A stretch of 64,000 nt of DNA from the NCBI RefSeq assembly GCF_029626235.1, contig NZ_JARUBO010000005.1, positions 3,194,501 to 3,258,500 of the forward strand, given 5' to 3'. This stretch comes from Micromonospora sp. WMMD1120. Its GTDB lineage: Bacteria > Actinomycetota > Actinomycetes > Mycobacteriales > Micromonosporaceae. A program made the position numbers and the translations under genes. Each line of letters starts with the position of its first letter. Position 1 is the first letter of the stretch. Positions 57,529 through 64,000 of the stretch are shown here, piece after piece. The notes under the pieces are model-generated. The model did no database searches, was not told the DNA's origin, and worked only from the letters and a program-made list of their open reading frames with translations.

Positions 57529-59074
57529 GTGGCGGCGGCAACTCGTGCCGGACCGGCCCGTGCGCCTCGGGGGACCGAGCACTCCGGGTCACGCACGCCG
57601 AGGTGCGCTTGCCGGTGCCGAGCCCGTCGGTGCCGGCGCGGTGCAGCCACGAGCCGTGCACCTCGTTGACGTGGACGGTGCCACCGGCTCGCGTGTAGGA
57701 CGTCTGCCAGTCGCGCATGGTCTCGTACGCGCCGTGGTCGAGATAGTCCAGGTGCAGTTCGAGTTCGACGTGCTGTCCCGGGGGCAGGGCGGCGAGTCGG
57801 CGGGTGAGCCGTCCGGAGGCGACGAAGGCGAGTGTTCCGGTGATCGTCACGAGCCAGTTGCCGGAGTTCGGCTCGATGACGTGGATCTCGCACCGGGCCA
57901 ACCGCCACAGCATGAACAGCACCGCCGTCGCCATGCCCAGCCCGACCCCGATGAGCAGGTCCGTCGCGGCCACGCCGACCGCGGTGACCACGTAGATGGG
58001 CAGCTCCCGGTGCCGGGCGTAGGTGCGGATCTGGGCCAGGCTCACCAGCCGTACGCCGACGACCACGAGGACGGCGGCGAGCGCGGCCATCGGGATCATC
58101 TCCAGCAGTACGGCGCCCGCCATCACGAAGCCGGCGATCCAGAATCCGTGCAGGATGGTCGAGGCGCGGGTGCGCGCGCCGGCCGCGACGTTGGCCGAAC
58201 TGCGCACGATGACGCCGGTGACCGGGAGGCCGCCGAGGGTTCCGGACACGGCGTTCGCGGCGCCCTGGGCGATGAGTTCCCGGTCGAGGTTCGCCCGTGG
58301 GCCGTGGTGCATCCGGTCGACGGCCACCGCGGAGAGGAGGGACTCCACGCTGGCGACCAGGGCGATGGTGAGGACGGCCGGGAGGACCTCCCACGGCGGT
58401 GCGTCGGGCCAGCGGGCGAAGGAGATCGCGCTCAGCGGGTCGGCGGGCAGATCCACCCGCTCCACGTCGGCGTCGATGGCCGTCGCCACCACTGTGGCCA
58501 CCACCACCGCCACCAGGGTCGCCGGCAGCATCGTGGTCTTGACCAGGCGTGACCAGACCAGCAACAGCGCCATGGTCAGCGCGCCGAGCAGCACCGACAC
58601 GCTGTGGTAGTCGGCGATCTGGCCGGGCAGGTCACGGAGATTCGCCAACGCGGAGCTCTGGGGCGCGCCGCCGAGCGCGACGTGGACCTGGCTCAGCGCG
58701 ATCACCAGGCCGATGCCGGCCAGCATGCCGTGTACGACTGTTGGCGACAGCGCGAGCGCGGCCCGCCCGAGTCGGGTGATGCCCAGCAGGATCTGCAGCA
58801 GCCCGGCAACTGTCACGATCGCGGCGGTGCCGGCGAAGCCGAACTCGGCGATGGTGCCCGCGACGATCACCGTGAGCCCGGCTGCCGGCCCGCTGACCTG
58901 GAGCGGCGCGCCACTGAGCGCGCCCGCGACTATTCCGCCCACGACAGCGGCGATCAGCCCGGCCAGCAGCGGCGCTCCGGAGGCGGCGGCGATGCCCAGG
59001 GACAACGGGATCGCGATCAGGAAGACAACGATCGACGAGGGGACATCGTGCCGAAATGACGCGAAAGTCGACAT
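57509..59074 (-). CDS. SulP-family anion transporter with STAS-like C-terminus
   Basis: 521 residues. Ten to twelve membrane helices (for example SSIVVFLIAIPLSLGIAAASGAPLLAGLIAAVVGGIVAGALSG). The SulP signature is in SGPAAGLTVIVAGTIAEFG, and VLTIALVASVESLLSAVAVDRM contains the conserved Ser-Val-Glu segment. A STAS-like domain follows at about 400-475 (VTITGTLAFVASGRLTRRLAALPPGQHVELELHLDYLDHGAYETMRDW). The last 40 residues are rich in Ser/Arg/Pro and read into a palindromic element. Bicarbonate or sulfate are the usual substrates; no carbonic anhydrase gene is beside it. The leader at 59085-59130 is unusually AT-rich. Confidence 0.92.
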   Translation of the reverse strand: MSTFASFRHDVPSSIVVFLIAIPLSLGIAAASGAPLLAGLIAAVVGGIVAGALSGAPLQVSGPAAGLTVIVAGTIAEFGFAGTAAIVTVAGLLQILLGITRLGRAALALSPTVVHGMLAGIGLVIALSQVHVALGGAPQSSALANLRDLPGQIADYHSVSVLLGALTMALLLVWSRLVKTTMLPATLVAVVVATVVATAIDADVERVDLPADPLSAISFARWPDAPPWEVLPAVLTIALVASVESLLSAVAVDRMHHGPRANLDRELIAQGAANAVSGTLGGLPVTGVIVRSSANVAAGARTRASTILHGFWIAGFVMAGAVLLEMIPMAALAAVLVVVGVRLVSLAQIRTYARHRELPIYVVTAVGVAATDLLIGVGLGMATAVLFMLWRLARCEIHVIEPNSGNWLVTITGTLAFVASGRLTRRLAALPPGQHVELELHLDYLDHGAYETMRDWQTSYTRAGGTVHVNEVHGSWLHRAGTDGLGTGKRTSACVTRSARSPEAHGPVRHELPPPRSTPIP

Positions 59075-59156
59075 CCTCCGAAAGGTACTGAGATAATATT
59101 AATGCATAGTTAAGCGTGATTCTTTCACCGTCCGCCCGGACGGGTGAACAGCGACA

Positions 59157-59191
59157 TGCGGGGGCGCGGCCTGGCCGGTCGCGCCCCCGCA
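59157..59191 (-). terminator. Terminator hairpin of the GH12 gene
   Basis: TGCGGGGGCGCG (59157-59168) pairs with CGCGCCCCCGCA (59180-59191) over 12 bases with an 11-base loop, 18 bases beyond the GH12 stop. A second smaller hairpin, CCGTCCG-CC-CGGACGG, lies at 59128-59143. Confidence 0.78.
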
Positions 59192-59209
59192 CGTCGTGGT
59201 GGTGGCGGT

Positions 59210-60319
59210 TCAGTTACGGGAGCAGGTGGCCCCGTTGAGCGAGAAGCTGGTCGGGGACGAGTACGACCCGCTCAGGGTGCCCTGGTAGCCGAAGGTGGCG
59301 CTGCCACCGGGCGCGATCGACCCGTTGTGGCCGACGTTGCGGGCGGTCACCGCGGACCCGCTCTGGCTCACCGTGGCGTTCCACGCGTTGGTGACCGTCT
59401 GCCCGCCGGGCAGGTTGTAGGTCAGCGTCCAGCCGTTGATCGCGCTGGACCCGGTGTTGGTCACCTGCACGTCGGCGGTGAAGCCGTTGCCCCACGAGTT
59501 CGCCGTGTACTTCACCGCGCAGCTCGCGCCACCGCTCGGTGGCGGGGTGGTGGGGTTGCCGCCACCGTTGACGGTCGCCGAGAACGAGTTCACCGCGAGC
59601 CCGACACCGCCCTGCCACGGCTCGAAGCCGGCCTGGATGCTGGTCAGGTACCACGAGTTGGTGATCGCGCCCCGGTTGCGGGTGTCGTTGATGAAGTCCA
59701 GCACGCTGAAGTTGAGACTGGAGATCGCGGACGGGGCGACGTAGGAGATCACGTTGTTCGAGCCGTTGCTGCCCCGCCAGACCTCCCAGGTCCGCCCGGC
59801 CAGGTTGACGCTGCCGACCACCGAGCCGATGGGCTGGATCGGGCCCTGCCGGTTGAGCCAGATCATGATCTCCATCTGGTTCACGCCGTCCCGCTTGGGC
59901 GACGGGTCCAGCCAGATGTCGTACGACGCGTTGTAGATGGCGCCGCTGACGTACTGGTAGGAGATGCTGCTGGTGGCGCTGCTGATCTGGCTCACCTGGA
60001 TCGGCAGGTTCGTGCCGGGGGAGCAGTTGGTGTAGTGACAACCGAAGAACACCGAGGGGTACGCCGTGGGCGCGCCGTTGGTGGGGCTGCTGCCGTTCAG
60101 CGTTCTGATCTGGAAGCCGTTGTTGGTGACGTTGATGCACTGCTGGGCGGTGGTGCCCCAGCGGTTGTTCTGCACCACGTAGCGGCCCTGGATGGTGGTC
60201 GAGCCGTACTGGTCGCAGATCAGGGTGTCGGCCGAGGCGTTGCCGCCGAGGGCGACGGCGACCAGGGTGCTGGAGAGGAGGAGCCCGGCCGCGGCCAGGG
60301 CACGAAGGTGACGTTTCAT
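59210..60319 (-). CDS. Secreted endoglucanase, GH12 with CBM2
   Basis: 369 residues from the ATG at 60319, preceded by AAGGAG. A signal peptide (ALAAAGLLLSSTLVAVALGGNASA) is followed by the GH12 beta-jelly roll at 32-250: YVVQNNRWGTTAQQC, YDIWLDPS, NQMEIMIWLNRQG (the nucleophile Glu) and FEPWQGGVGLAVNSFS (the acid Glu is in GFEPW). A short PTTPPPSGG linker leads to CBM2 at 270-369 (CAVKYTANSWGNGFTADVQVTNTGSSAINGWTLTYNLPGGQTV). It hydrolyses internal beta-1,4 bonds of cellulose. The CebR-like operator at 60371 implies induction by cellobiose. Confidence 0.95.
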   Translation of the reverse strand: MKRHLRALAAAGLLLSSTLVAVALGGNASADTLICDQYGSTTIQGRYVVQNNRWGTTAQQCINVTNNGFQIRTLNGSSPTNGAPTAYPSVFFGCHYTNCSPGTNLPIQVSQISSATSSISYQYVSGAIYNASYDIWLDPSPKRDGVNQMEIMIWLNRQGPIQPIGSVVGSVNLAGRTWEVWRGSNGSNNVISYVAPSAISSLNFSVLDFINDTRNRGAITNSWYLTSIQAGFEPWQGGVGLAVNSFSATVNGGGNPTTPPPSGGASCAVKYTANSWGNGFTADVQVTNTGSSAINGWTLTYNLPGGQTVTNAWNATVSQSGSAVTARNVGHNGSIAPGGSATFGYQGTLSGSYSSPTSFSLNGATCSRN

Positions 60320-60370
60320 GACGCTCCTTGACTCGGCGCACGGCGGGCGCCGATCGTGGTGGGGGCAGTG

Positions 60371-60384
60371 CGGGAGCGCTCCCA
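60371..60384. promoter_or_regulatory. CebR-like operator
   Basis: CGGGAGCGCTCCCA matches 13 of 14 positions of the CebR/CelR box TGGGAGCGCTCCCA, which represses cellulose and cello-oligosaccharide genes in Streptomyces and Thermobifida until cellobiose is present. The 12-base core is a perfect palindrome. It lies 52 bases before the cellulase start. Confidence 0.85.
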
Positions 60385-60542
60385 CGCTCAACGACACATT
60401 TACATGTCTGAAACTCATGCGCAACTGGGCGCGACGAAGTGGTGGCCGAGGGCGCGCCGATTGGGCCTGGTGTGCGGTCATCGCTCCGAGTAGCGTGTTG
60501 CCTCCAACGCGTTCCGCTCCCCCTCCGGAGGCGTACACCACC

Positions 60543-61649
60543 ATGGGTGGCTCCCCCCTGCGCATCCTCGTCGTCGGCGCGGGCATCGCCGGCCTCGCCG
60601 TGGCCCGAGCGCTGCGCCTGGCGGGCTTCCGGCCCGACGTCACCGACAAACTGCCACCGGGGGAGTCCACCGAGACCGGGCTCTACCTGCCCGGCAACGC
60701 CGCCCGCGCGCTGCACCGGCTCGACCTGCACGACCCGGTCCGACCGGTCGGGCAGGTGATCCACCGGCAACGGTTCTTCGACGCCGACGGCGTACACCTC
60801 TGCGAGGTCGACCTCGAGGCCCTCTGGGCCGGCGTCGGCGAGTGCCGGGGCCTGCCCCGCGCCGACCTGCACCGGGTGCTGCTCAGCGGCGCCGGCGGCG
60901 CGGTCCGGCACGGCGCCGAGGTCCGCGCCCTGGACCTGCTCCCGGGCGCCGTCGGCGTCACCTTCACCGACGGCACCACCACCGAGTACGACCTGGTCAT
61001 CGGCGCCGACGGGCCGCGCTCCTCGGTCCGTGCCCTGGCCGCGCTCGGCGGTCCGCCCCGGCCGGTCGGTCAGGTGGTCTACCGGGCCGTGCTCCGCGAC
61101 GGCCCGCCGGTCACCGAGTGGACCGCCCTCCTCGGGCGGCGCTCCGGTTTCCTGATGGTGCCGATCGGCGCCGGGCGACTGCACCTGTACGCCGACGAGG
61201 CCGGCACCGAGGAGCCCGCCGACCCGCTGGCCCGGCTGCGGGACCTCTTCGCCGACTACCGGGGCCCGGTGCCCGAGGTGCTGGCCGCGCTCGACGAGGT
61301 GCACGTCGGGCTCACCGACGAGGTGGAGTTGGGCCGCTGGCACCGGGGGCGCGTCCTGCTGGTCGGTGACGCGGCACACGCCACCGCGCCGACGCTCTCC
61401 CAGGGCGCGGCGATGGCGCTGGAGGACGCCGTCGTGTTGGCCGAGTCACTGCGCGCCGCCAACAGCGTGGAGGCGGCCCTCGTGGCGTACGAGAGTCGTC
61501 GTCGTCCGCGTACCCGCTGGGTGCGGGACCGGACCCGGGACCGCAACCGGACCCGGGACGTGCCGCCGGCGCTGCGTGACCCGCTGTTGCGCGGGCGCGG
61601 CGGCCGGATCTTCGGGGAGCACTACCGGCTCCTGCTCGGCCCGCTGTAG
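60543..61649 (+). CDS. FAD-dependent aromatic-ring monooxygenase-like protein
   Basis: 368 residues from the ATG at 60543. The FAD motifs of class A flavoprotein monooxygenases are present: GAGIAGLAVARALRLAGF at 11-28, VIGADGPRSSVRAL (DG motif) near 155, and RVLLVGDAAHATAPTLSQGAAMALEDAVVLAESL (GD motif) near 275. The sequence ends in a basic tail. It probably hydroxylates or epoxidises a small aromatic or polyketide-like substrate. It is divergent from the cellulase and its start lies 158 bases from the CebR-like operator, which may or may not act on it. Confidence 0.9.
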   Translation: MGGSPLRILVVGAGIAGLAVARALRLAGFRPDVTDKLPPGESTETGLYLPGNAARALHRLDLHDPVRPVGQVIHRQRFFDADGVHLCEVDLEALWAGVGECRGLPRADLHRVLLSGAGGAVRHGAEVRALDLLPGAVGVTFTDGTTTEYDLVIGADGPRSSVRALAALGGPPRPVGQVVYRAVLRDGPPVTEWTALLGRRSGFLMVPIGAGRLHLYADEAGTEEPADPLARLRDLFADYRGPVPEVLAALDEVHVGLTDEVELGRWHRGRVLLVGDAAHATAPTLSQGAAMALEDAVVLAESLRAANSVEAALVAYESRRRPRTRWVRDRTRDRNRTRDVPPALRDPLLRGRGGRIFGEHYRLLLGPL

Positions 61650-61779
61650 ACCCGTGGTAGATCGTGTCACGCCACCCCACGCGGCGCTGCGACCTGCCGG
61701 GGACTATCCTCCTTGCGGATGACGGCCCGCCGATAACCAGCGTGTGCCGAGCGGGACAACCGAGAACCGGAGGCCACTC

Positions 61780-63537
61780 GTGACCACCGTCGCACCCAAG
61801 CCGGTCGTGACCCGGCCCTGGCCGGTCCGGGAGCCGGTCAAGGGGTCGGCCATCGCGCGGCTGCTGCGAACCACGGACGCGAAGCAGATCGGGATCATGT
61901 ACATGATCACCGCGTTCGTGTTCTTCATGATCGGTGGCCTGATGGCCCTGGTCATGCGGGCTGAGCTGGCCCGACCCGGGCTGCAGTTCCTCTCGCCCGA
62001 GCAGTACAACCAACTCTTCACGATGCACGGCACGATCATGTTGCTGTTCTTCGCGACGCCGATCGTGTTCGCCTTCGCGAACTACATCGTGCCGATCCAG
62101 ATCGGCGCCCCCGACGTCTCCTTCCCCCGGCTGAACAGCTTCGCCTACTGGCTGTACCTGTTCGGCGGCACGATGGCGACCGCCGGCTTCATCACCCCTG
62201 GTGGCGCCGCCGACTTCGGCTGGTTCGCGTACGCCCCGCTGAGCAGCGTCGAGCACTCGCCGGGTGTGGGCGCCAACATGTGGATCATGGGTCTGGCCAT
62301 CTCCGGTCTGGGCACGATCCTCGGCGCGGTGAACATGATCACTACGATCCTCACCCTGCGCGCGCCCGGCATGACCATGTTCCGGATGCCGATCTTCACG
62401 TGGAACATCCTGGTCACCAGCCTCCTGGTGATCCTGGTCTTCCCGCTGCTGGCCGCCGCGCTGTTCGCGCTCGCCGCGGACCGCATCCTCGGCGCGCACG
62501 TGTACGACCCGGCGACCGGTGGGCCGATGCTCTGGCAACACCTGTTCTGGTTCTTCGGGCACCCCGAGGTCTACATCGTCGCGCTGCCGTTCTTCGGCAT
62601 CATCAGCGAGGTCATTCCGGTCTTCTCCCGCAAGCCGATCTTCGGCTACAAGGGTCTTGTCGCCGCGACCGTCGCGATCGCCGCGCTCTCCATGAGCGTC
62701 TGGGCGCACCACATGTTCGCCACCGGCCAGGTGCTGCTGCCGTTCTTCAGCTTCCTGAGCTACCTGATCGCCGTTCCGACCGGTATGAAGTTCTTCAACT
62801 GGATCGGCACCATGTGGCGTGGCCAGATCAGCTTCGAGACGCCGATGCTCTGGTCGATCGGCTTCCTGGTGACCTTCCTCTTCGGTGGTCTGACCGGTGT
62901 GCTGCTGGCCAGCCCGCCGATCGACTTCCACGTGTCGGACACGTACTTCGTGGTGGCGCACTTCCACTACGTGCTCTTCGGCACCATTGTGTTCGCCGTC
63001 TTCGCCGGCATCTACTTCTGGTTCCCGAAGATGTTCGGCCGGATGCTCGACGAGCGCCTGGGCAAGGTGCACTTCTGGCTCACCATGATCGGCTTCCACA
63101 CCACGTTCCTGGTGCAGCACTGGCTCGGCAACGAGGGCATGCCCCGTCGGTACGCCGACTACCTGCCCGGTGACGGCTTCACCACGCTGAACACGATCTC
63201 GACGATCGGCGCGTTCATCACCGGTATCTCCACGCTGCCGTTCATCTACAACTGCTGGAAGTCGTACAAGACCGGCCCGGTGGTCGAGGTCAACGACCCC
63301 TGGGGTCACGGCAACTCGCTGGAGTGGGCGACCAGCAGCCCGCCCCCGCTGCGCAACTTCGACCGGATGCCGCGGATCCGCTCCGAGCGGCCGGCGTTCG
63401 ACGAGAAGTTCCCGGAGCTGGCCGCCGGCCAGAGCGTGGCCGGTCCGCCGGAGGGTGGCGCCAAGCCGCTCACCAGCGAGTCGGACGGCGGGGCCAGCTA
63501 CCGCGAGGACACCGCCAGCAACATCGATCGAAACTGA
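61780..63537 (+). CDS. ctaD: Cytochrome c oxidase subunit I
   Basis: 585 residues from the GTG at 61780, chosen for GGAGG ten bases upstream; an in-frame GTG at 61744 lacks one. Twelve membrane helices. Heme and copper ligands are seen: [10 protein letters not shown] (heme a His near 82), [12 protein letters not shown] (CuB His and the cross-linked Tyr near 262-266), WAHHMFATG (two CuB His near 310) and HFHYVLFG (heme a3 and heme a His near 395). It forms the catalytic core of the aa3 terminal oxidase and pumps protons. Other oxidase subunits are not in the window, as is usual for actinobacterial ctaD. A C-rich tract and palindrome follow. Confidence 0.97.
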   Translation: MTTVAPKPVVTRPWPVREPVKGSAIARLLRTTDAKQIGIMYMITAFVFFMIGGLMALVMRAELARPGLQFLSPEQYNQLFTMHGTIMLLFFATPIVFAFANYIVPIQIGAPDVSFPRLNSFAYWLYLFGGTMATAGFITPGGAADFGWFAYAPLSSVEHSPGVGANMWIMGLAISGLGTILGAVNMITTILTLRAPGMTMFRMPIFTWNILVTSLLVILVFPLLAAALFALAADRILGAHVYDPATGGPMLWQHLFWFFGHPEVYIVALPFFGIISEVIPVFSRKPIFGYKGLVAATVAIAALSMSVWAHHMFATGQVLLPFFSFLSYLIAVPTGMKFFNWIGTMWRGQISFETPMLWSIGFLVTFLFGGLTGVLLASPPIDFHVSDTYFVVAHFHYVLFGTIVFAVFAGIYFWFPKMFGRMLDERLGKVHFWLTMIGFHTTFLVQHWLGNEGMPRRYADYLPGDGFTTLNTISTIGAFITGISTLPFIYNCWKSYKTGPVVEVNDPWGHGNSLEWATSSPPPLRNFDRMPRIRSERPAFDEKFPELAAGQSVAGPPEGGAKPLTSESDGGASYREDTASNIDRN

Positions 63538-63686
63538 CGCTCCACCCCGGCTCTACGACGGGCGCCGCCTCCTGGACCACAGGAAGCGGCGCCCGTCGCC
63601 GTTCCCGACCCCGCCCCACGCGCCCACGCGCCCACGCTCCCGCTCCCGCCCCGCCCCCCGCCCCCCGCCCCCGCCCCGCCCCGCTG

Positions 63687-63762
63687 CGCGATCTTGCACA
63701 TTCTGTCGTCACCAATGGTGCGAAGGCTGACAAAACGTCAACAGCTTGTGCAAGATCGGCGC
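63687..63762. repeat. Palindromic element, CGATCTTGCAC family, copy 3
   Basis: CGATCTTGCAC (63689-63699) pairs with GTGCAAGATCG (63748-63758). The interior includes TGTCGTCACCAATGGTGCGAAG, a small inner hairpin. It follows ctaD by about 150 bases, directly after a C-rich tract. Confidence 0.83.
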
Positions 63763-63849
63763 TAGAAGTCGGCGCTAGGCGTTGACGTTAGGGGTGCGCT
63801 CGTGGCGTCGTGCCTTCTGCTCGGGGCGCGCTTGCCATCGGTGGTCGAC

Positions 63850-63898
63850 GCAACATCAGGGATGTTGCTGCCTCCCGCCGGCCGGAAGCAGCAACATC
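63850..63898. repeat. Three alternating GCAACATC inverted repeats
   Basis: GCAACATC (63850-63857), GATGTTGCTGC (63861-63871) and GCAGCAACATC (63888-63898) can pair in two mutually exclusive ways: first with second (8 bp) or second with third (11 bp, 16-base loop). No gene is beside it in the window. Confidence 0.6.
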
Positions 63899-64000
63899 AG
63901 GGAACCTGCTCGGATCTGGGTGCGGGGTGCGGGGACTGGGGACGGGGGCCCGGGACGCGGGCCGGGGCGCGAGCCCTGACGGGTGCTGGGGTGGAGGACG

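Larger units (their letters stand above)
63538..64000. other. Intergenic region to the window edge
   Basis: No credible gene is seen. It holds a C-rich, G-poor tract (about 63598-63686), a CGATCTTGCAC palindrome (63687-63762) and a set of GCAACATC inverted repeats (63850-63898). The last 100 bases are G-rich and have no feature I can name. Confidence 0.6.

Overview
The window is chromosomal DNA from a high-GC actinomycete, most likely Micromonospora or a close relative. The evidence is GC-saturated third codon positions, many GTG starts and one TTG start, ATGA-type translational coupling, apparently leaderless genes, actinobacterial families (DUF6082, DUF6879, DUF6642, MmyB-type HTH regulators) and secreted cellulose- and pectin-degrading enzymes with CBM2 or CBM3 modules. 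No rRNA, tRNA, CRISPR array, transposase or integrase was recognised. Genus is inferred, not shown.

Layout. 1-3.3 kb: a cut-off PLD-nuclease/DEAD-helicase gene (minus strand) faces a visibly less GC-rich pair of plus-strand genes, a small membrane-anchored protein and a DUF4231/SLATT two-TM protein. This is the best candidate for an unusual conflict or defence locus. 3.4-9.1 kb: regulator-GNAT pair, flavoprotein, globin-reductase, and an 89-aa/DUF6879/DUF6082 cassette in which the last ribosome binding site lies inside a perfect hairpin. 9.1-16.2 kb: secreted CBM3 protein, secreted tandem-repeat protein, OGG-fold protein and a large AAA ATPase regulator. 16.2-16.8 kb: intergenic block of palindromes and tandem repeats.

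16.8-30 kb: DrrAB-type exporter, FMN reductase, aldo/keto reductases (one behind a MerR-type promoter), an SDR divergent from its probable regulator, DUF1697, then a NarL-type two-component system divergent from an FtsX-type ABC exporter. 30-36 kb: SOUL protein, YqeB-like protein, and a second ABC exporter divergent from a second NarL-type two-component system. 36-49 kb: cell-wall hydrolases (M15, PBP4-type), a DUF6642 protein with a CHAT/caspase-like His and Cys, two paralogous small proteins, PPOX oxidoreductase, serine hydrolase, pentapeptide-repeat protein, aquaporin, monooxygenase, sulfotransferase. 49-64 kb: cupin, GH15, PL3 pectate lyase, threonine synthase with a LigD-like protein whose ligase motifs are lost, an aldo/keto reductase, a Tat-leader peptide overlapping an amidase, SulP transporter, GH12 cellulase under a CebR-like operator, FAD monooxygenase and cytochrome oxidase subunit I.

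Intergenic DNA carries recurrent elements. One family (arms CGATCTTGCAC / GTGCAAGATCG) occurs three times, each time after a stop codon and a C-rich tract. A second family (arms like TTGATCGACTCG) occurs four times. Several genes show a TANNNT -10 hexamer exactly six bases before the start codon, the layout of leaderless transcripts.
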